From: an uncultured Alphaproteobacteria bacterium
GTDB lineage: Bacteria > Pseudomonadota > Alphaproteobacteria > Micavibrionales > Micavibrionaceae
Reading direction: 5' to 3'
Assembly: GCA_937128575.1 (NCBI GenBank)
Contig: CAKZMN010000267.1
Location: 1-5,467 of the forward strand
DNA: 5,467 nt
Shown: piece by piece, positions 1 to 5,467 of the stretch
Position numbering within the stretch: the first letter of the stretch is position 1
How the letters are laid out: every line of letters begins with the position of its first letter
The notes under the pieces: generated by a model
Seen by the model: only the letters and a program-made list of their open reading frames with translations
What the model was told of the DNA's origin: nothing
Database searches by the model: none
Position numbers and translations under genes: made by a program

Positions 1-492
1 GATGGCGTCGAAAAACGCCAGTTCATCCTCACCCGTTAGCTCCTGAATAGCCTTTGCCAAATCGGGGGAGGTCAGGGGGCCGGTGGCGATGATGACGCTG
101 TCCCATTCTTCGGGGGGTATGGCGGCAACCTCGCCGCGTTGGATGGTGATTAGGGGGTGATCGTTTAAGGTCTTGGTTACGCCATCTGAAAATATATCGC
201 GGTCAACGGCCAGCGCGCCGCCAGCGGGAACGGCGGCCTTTGCGCCCTCTTGCATAATTAGGGAGTTCAGGCGGCGCATTTCTTCATGCAGCAGGCCAAC
301 GGCGTTGTGTTCATGATCGTCAGAGCGGAAGGAGTTGGAGCAGACCAGTTCTGCGCAGCCTTCGGTGCTGTGGGCGGCGGTTTTTACCGTGGGGCGCATT
401 TCGTGAAGGGTGACGGGCACGCCCATATTGGCGATTTGCCATGCGGCTTCGCTTCCGGCTAATCCTGCGCCTATAACGTGTATTTCTTTCAT
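1..492 (-). CDS. trmFO: Folate/FAD-dependent tRNA (uracil-5-)-methyltransferase TrmFO, N-terminal part
   Basis: TrmFO makes 5-methyluridine at position 54 of the tRNA T-loop in the cytoplasm, with methylenetetrahydrofolate as carbon donor and FAD as cofactor. Reading leftward from the ATG at 492-490 there are 164 uninterrupted codons; the family is usually about 435-470 residues, so the C-terminal two thirds lie outside the window. Visible marks are the Rossmann FAD loop [12 protein letters not shown] (residues 6-17), EMRP (31-34), [13 protein letters not shown] (47-59), [11 protein letters not shown] (88-98) and the IATGPLTS segment (135-142). Cys51 in the CSNS motif corresponds, by family knowledge, to the conserved Cys53 of Bacillus subtilis TrmFO. 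No Shine-Dalgarno sequence precedes the ATG, and a promoter-like element ends eight bases before it, so the mRNA may be leaderless. It is divergent from the carbonic anhydrase gene, with no evident functional link. The identity is secure. Confidence 0.95.
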   Translation of the reverse strand, partial: MKEIHVIGAGLAGSEAAWQIANMGVPVTLHEMRPTVKTAAHSTEGCAELVCSNSFRSDDHEHNAVGLLHEEMRRLNSLIMQEGAKAAVPAGGALAVDRDIFSDGVTKTLNDHPLITIQRGEVAAIPPEEWDSVIIATGPLTSPDLAKAIQELTGEDELAFFDAI

Positions 493-499
493 GGCGCAG

Positions 500-528
500 G
501 TTTTATCAGAGTTTAAAAAAAGCAGCAA
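500..528 (-). promoter_or_regulatory. Candidate sigma70-type promoter of trmFO
   Basis: On the minus strand a TTGCTG -35-like hexamer (528-523) is separated by 17 bases from TAAAAC (505-500). TAAAAC is directly preceded by TGA, giving an extended -10 of the TGn type. Transcription would start near 494-493, immediately before the trmFO ATG at 492, leaving essentially no leader. The -35 match is only three of six and the -10 four of six. The call therefore rests on the exact spacing, the TGn and the missing Shine-Dalgarno. It is a prediction. Confidence 0.35.
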
Positions 529-561
529 TTATTTTGCGCTTTTATTTTTTACTGTCTGCTG

Positions 562-567
562 TAAAAT
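562..567 (+). promoter_or_regulatory. Possible -10 element of the carbonic anhydrase gene
   Basis: TAAAAT matches five of six bases of the TATAAT consensus and lies 37 bases before the carbonic anhydrase ATG, which would give a leader of roughly 30 bases containing the ribosome binding site. No good -35 hexamer is present at 16-18 bases upstream; that stretch is T-rich. This is a weak call. Confidence 0.25.
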
Positions 568-604
568 CGCTTTTGCTGAATTACAAATTACAAGGGAAGT
601 AGAT

Positions 605-1354
605 ATGAGGAAATTAGCGTTAACGGCCGCACTTGTTGGATTTTTAGCGGCGCCTGCTATGGCTGGTGATCACACAGATATGCATAAGCCTTGGGGGTAT
701 ACGGGTGCGGGTAAGGCGATGGAATGGGGCGATTTGGGCTCTGATTATGCGCTTTGTAAGCTTGGAGAGAAGCAATCTCCGGTCAATATTTCTGAATATG
801 CGTCAGCGGATTTGCCGCCGCTAGAGATCGCCTATACGGCGACGCCTTTAGAGGTTGTAAATAACGGTCACACTGTTCAAACAAATTATGCGGCCGGCAG
901 TACAATGAGCGTTGGTGGCAAGACATATAACTTGCTTCAGATGCATTTTCACACACCAAGCGAGCATTATATTGATGGCGCGCCATACCCGATGGAGGTG
1001 CATTTCGTGCACAAGGCCGCGGATGGTGAGCTAGCGGTTGTAGGCGCAATGATGAAGATTGGTGCGGCCAATAAAGTTGTTCAAGGTATTTGGCAAAATA
1101 TTCCTGCGGCGGGCGAAACAAAGACCGTTGAAAGCGTTACATATTCCGGCACGGATTTGTTGCCAGAGGGGCGTGATTATTACAAATATGTTGGCTCATT
1201 AACGACGCCGCCATGCAGCGAGAATGTGCAGTGGCATGTGTTGAAAGAGCCGATTGAAATTTCTGAAGAGCAATTGGTTGCGTTCCAGAATATATATCCG
1301 GTGAATGCGCGTCCGGTTCAGCCGCTTAATGAGCGCACGGTGACTGGTAAGTAG
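605..1354 (+). CDS. Alpha-class carbonic anhydrase, secreted
   Basis: Carbonic anhydrase interconverts CO2 and bicarbonate; bacterial alpha-class enzymes act in the periplasm. The protein is 249 residues. Residues 1-20 form a signal peptide: a basic MRK start, a hydrophobic core, and a likely AMA cut before Gly21. The catalytic set is complete. Zinc ligands are His114 and His116 in QMHFH and His133 in EVHFVH. Glu120 follows as the gate residue, His89 in NNGH is the proton-shuttle equivalent, and Thr200-Thr201 lie in GSLTTPPC. Cys51 and Cys204 are placed to form the usual bacterial disulfide. The ATG at 605 is preferred over in-frame starts upstream because GGGAAG stands 7-12 bases before it and the signal peptide follows directly. 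The longer frame, opening at 410, would run antisense through trmFO. It appears monocistronic, closed by the terminator at 1383-1416. The substrate is established for the family; the physiological role (pH or bicarbonate supply) is inferred. Confidence 0.95.
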   Translation: MRKLALTAALVGFLAAPAMAGDHTDMHKPWGYTGAGKAMEWGDLGSDYALCKLGEKQSPVNISEYASADLPPLEIAYTATPLEVVNNGHTVQTNYAAGSTMSVGGKTYNLLQMHFHTPSEHYIDGAPYPMEVHFVHKAADGELAVVGAMMKIGAANKVVQGIWQNIPAAGETKTVESVTYSGTDLLPEGRDYYKYVGSLTTPPCSENVQWHVLKEPIEISEEQLVAFQNIYPVNARPVQPLNERTVTGK

Positions 1355-1382
1355 CGCTAACGCCTATTTTTATATGATTTTG

Positions 1383-1416
1383 AAAGCCGGAGGAGATAAT
1401 CTTCCGGCTTTTTTTT
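1383..1416 (+). terminator. Rho-independent terminator after the carbonic anhydrase gene
   Basis: AAAGCCGGA (1383-1391) pairs perfectly with TCCGGCTTT (1403-1411). The stem can extend inward by a G-T and a G-C pair, leaving a seven-base AT-rich loop. An eight-T run (1409-1416) follows the GC-rich core. It starts 28 bases after the carbonic anhydrase stop and isolates that gene from the TerB-like pair. Confidence 0.9.
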
Positions 1417-1510
1417 GTGGCAAAGTTTTGGGCTGCGGATGCTTAATCCCTTGAATTTAATCGGTGGGCGGGTTTGAATGGTTACCAGAGAATTCTGATG
1501 GAGATTTCGT

Positions 1511-1975
1511 TTGAGCGCATTAATACCGGATAGTGAATTTTACATGTGGCGCACCATATTTGCGATGGCGCATGTGGACGGCGTGGTGAGCGCCGAAGAA
1601 ATACGGTTTATGGCGGAGGTGCTGGAGGATATCGAGTTCTCTGAAGAGCAGAAAAACACATTAAGAGATGACATTCATATTCCTAAAGACATCATTGAAA
1701 TGTTTGGAAAAATCACTGATCCAAAATATAAGTTGAAGTTCTTTGAATTTGCCCGTGATTTGGTTTGGGTTGATGGTGATTACGGTCAGGATGAGCAGAA
1801 AATTATGCTGGAGCTGTTTAAAAAGCACATGCAGGACGTCGATTTTGACGCGATGGTTGGGCATGTGGATTTAGAACTTGAGGGGGAAAGCGGAGGATCT
1901 GGTGCCCATCATGAGCCACGGACGGCGCGCCCGAAATCTGTTATTCAGCTCTTTAGACAAAAATTTATGGATTAA
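1511..1975 (+). CDS. TerB-like acidic protein, first of a tandem pair
   Basis: A cytoplasmic protein of 154 residues of unknown function. It has no signal peptide or membrane segment and is rich in Asp and Glu. Two similar helical motifs, HVDGVVSAEEIRFM (residues 21-34) and VWVDGDYGQDEQ, share the DG-x(3-4)-E pattern typical of TerB-like (tellurite-resistance TerB superfamily) helical repeats, so I assign it there by pattern only. About 126 N-terminal residues align without gaps to the next gene, with roughly 55% identity by hand count. A Gly/Ser/His-rich linker (about 127-140) leads to a short basic C-terminal helix. The TTG start is forced: an in-frame TGA lies at 1496-1498, no ATG or GTG intervenes, and GGAG (1500-1503) sits seven bases upstream. 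The stop is 16 bases before the next start, so the two genes are probably cotranscribed. Direct evidence for tellurite resistance is absent, because no terC, terD or terZ-type neighbour is present. Confidence 0.8.
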   Translation: MSALIPDSEFYMWRTIFAMAHVDGVVSAEEIRFMAEVLEDIEFSEEQKNTLRDDIHIPKDIIEMFGKITDPKYKLKFFEFARDLVWVDGDYGQDEQKIMLELFKKHMQDVDFDAMVGHVDLELEGESGGSGAHHEPRTARPKSVIQLFRQKFMD

Positions 1976-1978
1976 CTG

Positions 1979-1986
1979 AAAGGTGA
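1979..1986 (+). promoter_or_regulatory. Ribosome binding site that fixes the start of the second TerB-like gene
   Basis: AAAGGTGA resembles the 3' half of the consensus Shine-Dalgarno sequence and stands five bases before the GTG at 1992. The alternative in-frame GTG at 1983 lies inside this site, so it cannot be served by it. The next in-frame codon, TTG at 1989, is too close. Confidence 0.6.
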
Positions 1987-1991
1987 ACTTG

Positions 1992-2480
1992 GTGAGCACA
2001 GTTATAAATGAAAGCCAGTTTTATATGTGGCGCACGTTATTTGCGATTGTTCACGTGGATAATGTGGTGGCCAACCAAGAGGTGACGTTTATGGCCGAAG
2101 TTTTAGAAGATATTCCGTTTTCTGTAGATCAGATCGATGTTTTGCGCGGGGATATTGTGACGGCTCAAGATCCGGCAGCTATGTTTGCGTTGGTTACTGA
2201 CCCGCTGGATAAGGCGCGGTTCTTTGCCTTTGCCCGCGAATTGGTTTGGGTTGATGGGCGTTATGTTGCCGAAGAGCAGGAAAAGATGATTGAGCTGGAG
2301 AAGGCTCATTTACGTGACGTTGATATTGATGATTTGATCGGTAAGGTTGAATTGGAATTTGAAGATGACGTTGATCAGCAAATTACCCTAAAGGCGAGCA
2401 GCCCGCATAACACGCTTAAGGCGTTGATCCACGCGGTGCGCGATGATTTTTTGAAAGAGGCCTCTAGCCTATCTAAATAG
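1992..2480 (+). CDS. TerB-like acidic protein, second of a tandem pair
   Basis: A 162-residue soluble, acidic paralog of the preceding protein. Conserved blocks between the two are FYMWRT (residues 10-15), FMAEVLEDI, TDP with FF.FAR, and LVWVDG, followed by EQ..M.EL.K.H and then DVD.D. The first DG motif is altered to HVDNVV, so Gly is replaced by Asn; the second, VWVDGRYVAEEQ, is intact. This could mean that the two copies have divided roles. The C-terminal tail (about 127-162) differs from the first copy but again ends in a helix with basic residues. The GTG at 1992 gives MSTVINESQFYMWRT, which lines up residue for residue with the N-terminus of the first copy; a start at 1983 would add three residues and overlap the ribosome binding site. 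The last 12 bases overlap the end of the convergent lipoprotein gene. Function is unknown; the TerB-like assignment is inferred from motif pattern. Confidence 0.8.
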   Translation: MSTVINESQFYMWRTLFAIVHVDNVVANQEVTFMAEVLEDIPFSVDQIDVLRGDIVTAQDPAAMFALVTDPLDKARFFAFARELVWVDGRYVAEEQEKMIELEKAHLRDVDIDDLIGKVELEFEDDVDQQITLKASSPHNTLKALIHAVRDDFLKEASSLSK

Positions 2481-3020
2481 TCGGGTATTGCTGTAGGGAT
2501 CAAAGCGCAAATAGGGCGGCAGCGATGAAGGGTTTGCGGGGTATGTCCGGCCATCAAAGCGCAGCGCGACATCTTTAGACTCGCTCCATCTGCCTGAAAC
2601 GCGCACCACTAAATCTCTCCACCCATTGGTTTTATCACGCGACACAAAGATGGGGTCGCGCACGGGCTGTACGCTGCTGAGCAGGGTGAATTTATCGTCA
2701 TTGGCCTTGAAGATCAGCATGGAGCAACCATGCATGCCGCACCAATATCCATAGGGCGTTTTGAACAGCACGACCGCGTCGCGGCGTTTATCATCGTTCA
2801 AATCAACGCGGGTTATTTCATAGGACGAGGCCACGGGCGCGCCGGTGCTTTGTAGGAATTTATCGACGGCCTGTTTAACGAAGACGTTGCTTAAATCTTG
2901 CGGCCCGCCGGGGATGGGGAGGAGAGGGCCAGAGCCGTCATTGCCAGCATTATTGCCGCCGCAGCTTGTAATAGTAAGTGCGCCCAATATCAGGAGAGTT
3001 GTGGTTAGAAAATTTAGCAT
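2469..3020 (-). CDS. Putative lipoprotein with an Asp-rich loop and paired cysteines
   Basis: A 183-residue protein that I do not recognise as a named family. Residues 1-19 are a hydrophobic signal ending in a lipobox, ITSC, with Cys20 as the likely lipidation site. A flexible Gly/Asn/Pro-rich stretch (21-40) follows, as in many membrane-anchored lipoproteins. The folded part contains DLNDDKRRD (73-81), which fits the D-x-N-x-D-x3-D spacing of calcium-binding loops of FG-GAP/VCBS type. Cys94 and Cys99 in WCGMHGC could form a disulfide in the periplasm. A third conserved-looking segment is LRFDGRTYP (153-161). The ATG at 3020 is chosen because it puts the hydrophobic core and lipobox at normal distances; an ATG at 3074 would add 18 residues and bury the signal. 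No Shine-Dalgarno is seen. TATAGT stands exactly six bases before the ATG, so translation may be leaderless. The 3' end overlaps the second TerB-like gene. Confidence 0.75.
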   Translation of the reverse strand: MLNFLTTTLLILGALTITSCGGNNAGNDGSGPLLPIPGGPQDLSNVFVKQAVDKFLQSTGAPVASSYEITRVDLNDDKRRDAVVLFKTPYGYWCGMHGCSMLIFKANDDKFTLLSSVQPVRDPIFVSRDKTNGWRDLVVRVSGRWSESKDVALRFDGRTYPANPSSLPPYLRFDPYSNTRLFR

Positions 3021-3187
3021 GAGAGTACTATATAATATCCAAGGCAGCGTTTCCCAGAGTAAGGCGCAAAGCATTCACATATTTTGCTCAAAAACTATTG
3101 CTATCCGCTTTATGGCCTATTAGGCTGCGGGTTTGCGGGGCGTTAATTTGCGCCTTTTGAGACCAGAGAATAACAAGGAGTTACGGC

Positions 3188-3529
3188 ATGACATTTGTGG
3201 TTACAAATGCCTGTATCAAATGTAAATATACCGATTGCGTGGAAGTATGTCCGGTGGATTGCTTTTACGAAGGCGAGAACATGTTGGTGATTAACCCTGA
3301 TGAGTGCATTGATTGCGGTGTGTGTGAGCCGGAATGCCCGATCGAAGCCATTTTGCCAGACACAGATGAGAAGGCCGATAAGTGGCTTGAGCTGAATAAG
3401 AAATATTCAGAAGGGCTGTGGCCGAATATTACGATTCAAAAAGACCCCATGCCAGAGGCAGAAGCGATGAAAGATGTTGAGAATAAAATCGACACAGATT
3501 TCAGCGCGGAGCCGGGCGAAGGCGATTAA
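3188..3529 (+). CDS. fdxA: Seven-iron ferredoxin FdxA (3Fe-4S/4Fe-4S)
   Basis: A small cytoplasmic electron carrier of 113 residues, the usual length for FdxA/FdI-type ferredoxins. By analogy with Azotobacter FdI, Cys9, Cys17 and Cys50 should hold the [3Fe-4S] cluster, and Cys21, Cys40, Cys43 and Cys46 the [4Fe-4S] cluster. Cys12 and Cys25 are the extra non-ligand cysteines that the FdI family also keeps. The CxxxxCxxxCP and [12 protein letters not shown] motifs are intact. The C-terminal half (about 60-113) is the acidic family extension, including WPNI and a run ending in Glu-Gly-Asp. AAGGAG (3175-3180) lies seven bases before the ATG. cysK follows after 54 bases with no convincing terminator, so cotranscription is likely. 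A partner reductase of the right type is encoded about 1.4 kb downstream on the other strand. Which enzyme it feeds cannot be told from the sequence. Confidence 0.95.
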   Translation: MTFVVTNACIKCKYTDCVEVCPVDCFYEGENMLVINPDECIDCGVCEPECPIEAILPDTDEKADKWLELNKKYSEGLWPNITIQKDPMPEAEAMKDVENKIDTDFSAEPGEGD

Positions 3530-3583
3530 TTCTGTTGGGGCTTTGTGGCCTCACCTTAAGATATTACGAAGGAGATTTTAGAG

Positions 3584-4579
3584 ATGGCATTTGCAGAGAT
3601 ACAGAATACCGAAGGCGCCCTTCACCCCGATGCGCAGGCGCGCGGGCGTGTTTATGACAGTATTTTGCAAACCATTGGCGCAACGCCGCTTGTTCGTGTG
3701 CCGCGCCTTAGCGAGAAATACGGTCTGCATGGGGATGTGCTGGCGAAGCTTGAGTTTTTCAACCCGATTGCCTCTGTTAAAGACCGCATTGGTTTTGCGA
3801 TGATTGAAGATGCCGAGCGCGCTGGAAAAATTACGCCCGGTAAAACGGTTCTGATTGAGCCGACTTCGGGGAATACGGGTATTGCGCTGGCCTTTATTGC
3901 ATCGGCGAAGGGTTACAAGCTGATCCTGACGATGCCGGAAAGCATGTCGATTGAGCGGCGTAAGATGCTTGCGCATTTTGGTGCGGAGCTGGTTTTAACG
4001 CCAGCGGAGGGCGGGATGAAGGCGGCGATAGACCGCGCGCAAGAGTTGCACGAGGCGGATAAGGATTCCTTTATCCCGGGGCAGTTTGATAACCCCGCAA
4101 ACCCGCAAATTCACCGCGAAACAACGGCGCAGGAAATTTGGACCGACACCCAGGGCAAGGTTGATATGCTGGTGAGCGGCGTTGGAACGGGCGGCACAAT
4201 TACGGGCACATCGCAGACCTTGAAAAAACTTAATCCCAACATGAAAACCTACGCCGTGGAGCCAGAGGGCAGCGCGGTTATTTCCGGCGGCAGTCCGGGG
4301 CCCCATAAAATTCAGGGCATTGGCGCGGGATTTGTTCCAGCCATTTTAGACGTCGCCTTGATTGATGATGTTGTGAAGATTACGAATGAGGAAGCTTTTG
4401 ATATGACGCGCGAAGTGGCGCGTTTGGAAGGTATTCCGGGCGGGATTTCATCCGGCGCGGCCTTTGCGGCGGCTGTGAAAATCGCGCAGCAGCCAGAAAC
4501 CAAAGGCAAGCAAATCGTAGTGATTATCCCATCATTTGCGGAGCGTTATATCTCTACTGAATTGTTTGAAAGCGTTTAA
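3584..4579 (+). CDS. cysK: Cysteine synthase A (O-acetylserine sulfhydrylase)
   Basis: A pyridoxal-phosphate enzyme that joins O-acetylserine and sulfide to give cysteine and acetate in the cytoplasm. The 331-residue length is normal, with about 20 residues of extra N-terminus before VYDSILQTIGATPLV. Lys66 in NPIASVKDR is the Schiff-base lysine; the motif replaces the more usual NPGGSVKDR, a variant I associate with alphaproteobacterial CysK. TSGNTGI (94-100) binds the substrate carboxylate, GTGGT (201-205) cradles the cofactor phosphate, and GISSG (287-291) and PSFAERYIST (316-325) complete the fold type II core. The ATG has AAGGAG (3569-3574) nine bases upstream. It probably shares a transcript with fdxA. 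The stop overlaps the convergent small-membrane-protein gene by four bases. Cystathionine beta-synthase is unlikely: there is no regulatory domain and the motifs are CysK-like. CysM cannot be fully excluded. Confidence 0.93.
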   Translation: MAFAEIQNTEGALHPDAQARGRVYDSILQTIGATPLVRVPRLSEKYGLHGDVLAKLEFFNPIASVKDRIGFAMIEDAERAGKITPGKTVLIEPTSGNTGIALAFIASAKGYKLILTMPESMSIERRKMLAHFGAELVLTPAEGGMKAAIDRAQELHEADKDSFIPGQFDNPANPQIHRETTAQEIWTDTQGKVDMLVSGVGTGGTITGTSQTLKKLNPNMKTYAVEPEGSAVISGGSPGPHKIQGIGAGFVPAILDVALIDDVVKITNEEAFDMTREVARLEGIPGGISSGAAFAAAVKIAQQPETKGKQIVVIIPSFAERYISTELFESV

Positions 4580-4836
4580 GCGTAATTTGGATTAAAGCCT
4601 TGAACGATTACGGTTGGGGCTTCTTTTTCAGATGCAGGGATGAGGCTCAGCCCTGTGCTGATTAGGCCTGCATGAGTTGCGAACGCTGCGGAGAATGATG
4701 CGCCGCCTAGAACCGATACATCACCATGTGCCAAGCGGAATGCGTCTATAACGACAAGTGCGCCGCCGCCCGCCGCGATAGCAACGCCTGCTATTTTCTT
4801 TGATGACATTTTTTTAAATAGGTTCTTTAACGACAT
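4576..4836 (-). CDS. Small Gly/Ala-rich membrane protein of unknown function
   Basis: An 86-residue protein that I do not recognise. A basic N-terminus (five Lys within residues 4-14) precedes a hydrophobic, glycine-rich segment (about 15-31). A second weakly hydrophobic Gly/Ala/Ser-rich segment follows (about 42-66), then a soluble tail ending PNYA. This suggests an inner-membrane protein with one or two helices and a cytoplasmic N-terminus. The ATG at 4836 is chosen; an in-frame ATG at 4809 would remove the first nine residues. Neither start has a clear Shine-Dalgarno. The gene lies 62 bases downstream of the ferredoxin reductase fragment on the same strand and may be cotranscribed with it. 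Its stop overlaps that of cysK. The steady hydrophobic pattern and the lack of any other gene here argue that it is real, but no family evidence supports it. Confidence 0.55.
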   Translation of the reverse strand: MSLKNLFKKMSSKKIAGVAIAAGGGALVVIDAFRLAHGDVSVLGGASFSAAFATHAGLISTGLSLIPASEKEAPTVIVQGFNPNYA

Positions 4837-4898
4837 ACATCCAAGAGTAGGGGCGAAGTCTTAATAAAGAGTTAAGGTGCGTGGCTTATTCAGGGCGT

Positions 4899-5467
<569 letters not shown>

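Noticed and set aside
410..604. N-terminal extension of the carbonic anhydrase frame by 65 codons
   Set aside because: It runs antisense through trmFO and lacks a ribosome binding site. The ATG at 605 has a good Shine-Dalgarno and opens directly into a signal peptide.
1498..1533. Tiny upstream frame ATG GAG ATT ... TAG overlapping the TTG start of the first TerB-like gene
   Set aside because: It has only 11 codons, is out of frame, and its ATGGAG is better explained as the Shine-Dalgarno for the TTG start.
1511..2480. A tellurite-resistance operon
   Set aside because: Only TerB-like proteins are present, with no terA, terC, terD or terZ relatives nearby, so the phenotype cannot be claimed.
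2845..3123. Plus-strand 92-codon frame
   Set aside because: It is antisense to the lipoprotein gene, has no ribosome binding site, and shows no domain-like pattern.
3084..3126. Promoter for fdxA-cysK (TTGCTC or TTGCTA with TTTATG, TATTAG or TAGGCT)
   Set aside because: Several half-matches exist but none combines two good hexamers with 16-18 base spacing. A promoter must be near here, but its position cannot be fixed.
3137..3158. Small hairpin GGCG/CGCC followed by four T in the fdxA leader, as a possible attenuator
   Set aside because: The stem is only four to five pairs plus wobbles and the T-run is short. It cannot be distinguished from chance.
3537..3552. GGGGC/GCCTC hairpin between fdxA and cysK as a terminator
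   Set aside because: It is a five-pair stem with one wobble and no T-run after it, so it does not argue against cotranscription.

Overview
The window looks like a piece of an alphaproteobacterial genome of moderate GC, roughly 50% by eye. The support is an FdxA-type seven-iron ferredoxin, a folate-dependent TrmFO, a CysK with an NPIASVKDR lysine motif, and a thioredoxin-reductase-like (type 2) ferredoxin-NADP+ reductase. A deep-branching or Micavibrio-like lineage is possible, but I cannot prove it from sequence alone. The last ~205 bases differ in composition and coding content and look foreign to the rest.

Layout. 1-492 (-): N-terminal 164 codons of trmFO, running off the left edge. 493-604: short divergent promoter region. 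605-1354 (+): periplasmic alpha-carbonic anhydrase with signal peptide, followed by a strong intrinsic terminator (1383-1416). 1511-2480 (+): two tandem, paralogous, acidic proteins that I read as TerB-like, using TTG and GTG starts. 2469-3020 (-): a putative lipoprotein overlapping the end of the second paralog by 12 bp tail to tail. 3188-4579 (+): fdxA then cysK, probably one transcript. 4576-4836 (-): a small glycine/alanine-rich membrane protein, overlapping the cysK stop by 4 bp. 4899-5264 (-): C-terminal part of a type 2 ferredoxin-NADP+ reductase. 5263-5467 (+): a fragment of an unrelated polytopic membrane protein, glycosyltransferase-like.

How the genes may work together. FdxA, CysK and the ferredoxin-NADP+ reductase lie within about 2 kb. 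This suggests a redox/sulfur neighbourhood: NADPH to reductase to ferredoxin, whose electrons could support sulfide production or Fe-S chemistry, with CysK consuming sulfide to make cysteine. That link is inference. The carbonic anhydrase and trmFO are ordinary single genes. The TerB-like pair is the least explained gene content.

The most important caution is at about 5263. Ferredoxin reductase coding sequence stops in mid-protein and a reading frame on the other strand, already in mid-protein, begins within a few bases. The simplest explanation is a chimeric contig end; a real rearrangement is less likely. I did not find a CRISPR array, tRNA, rRNA, insertion sequence or convincing new multi-gene system.
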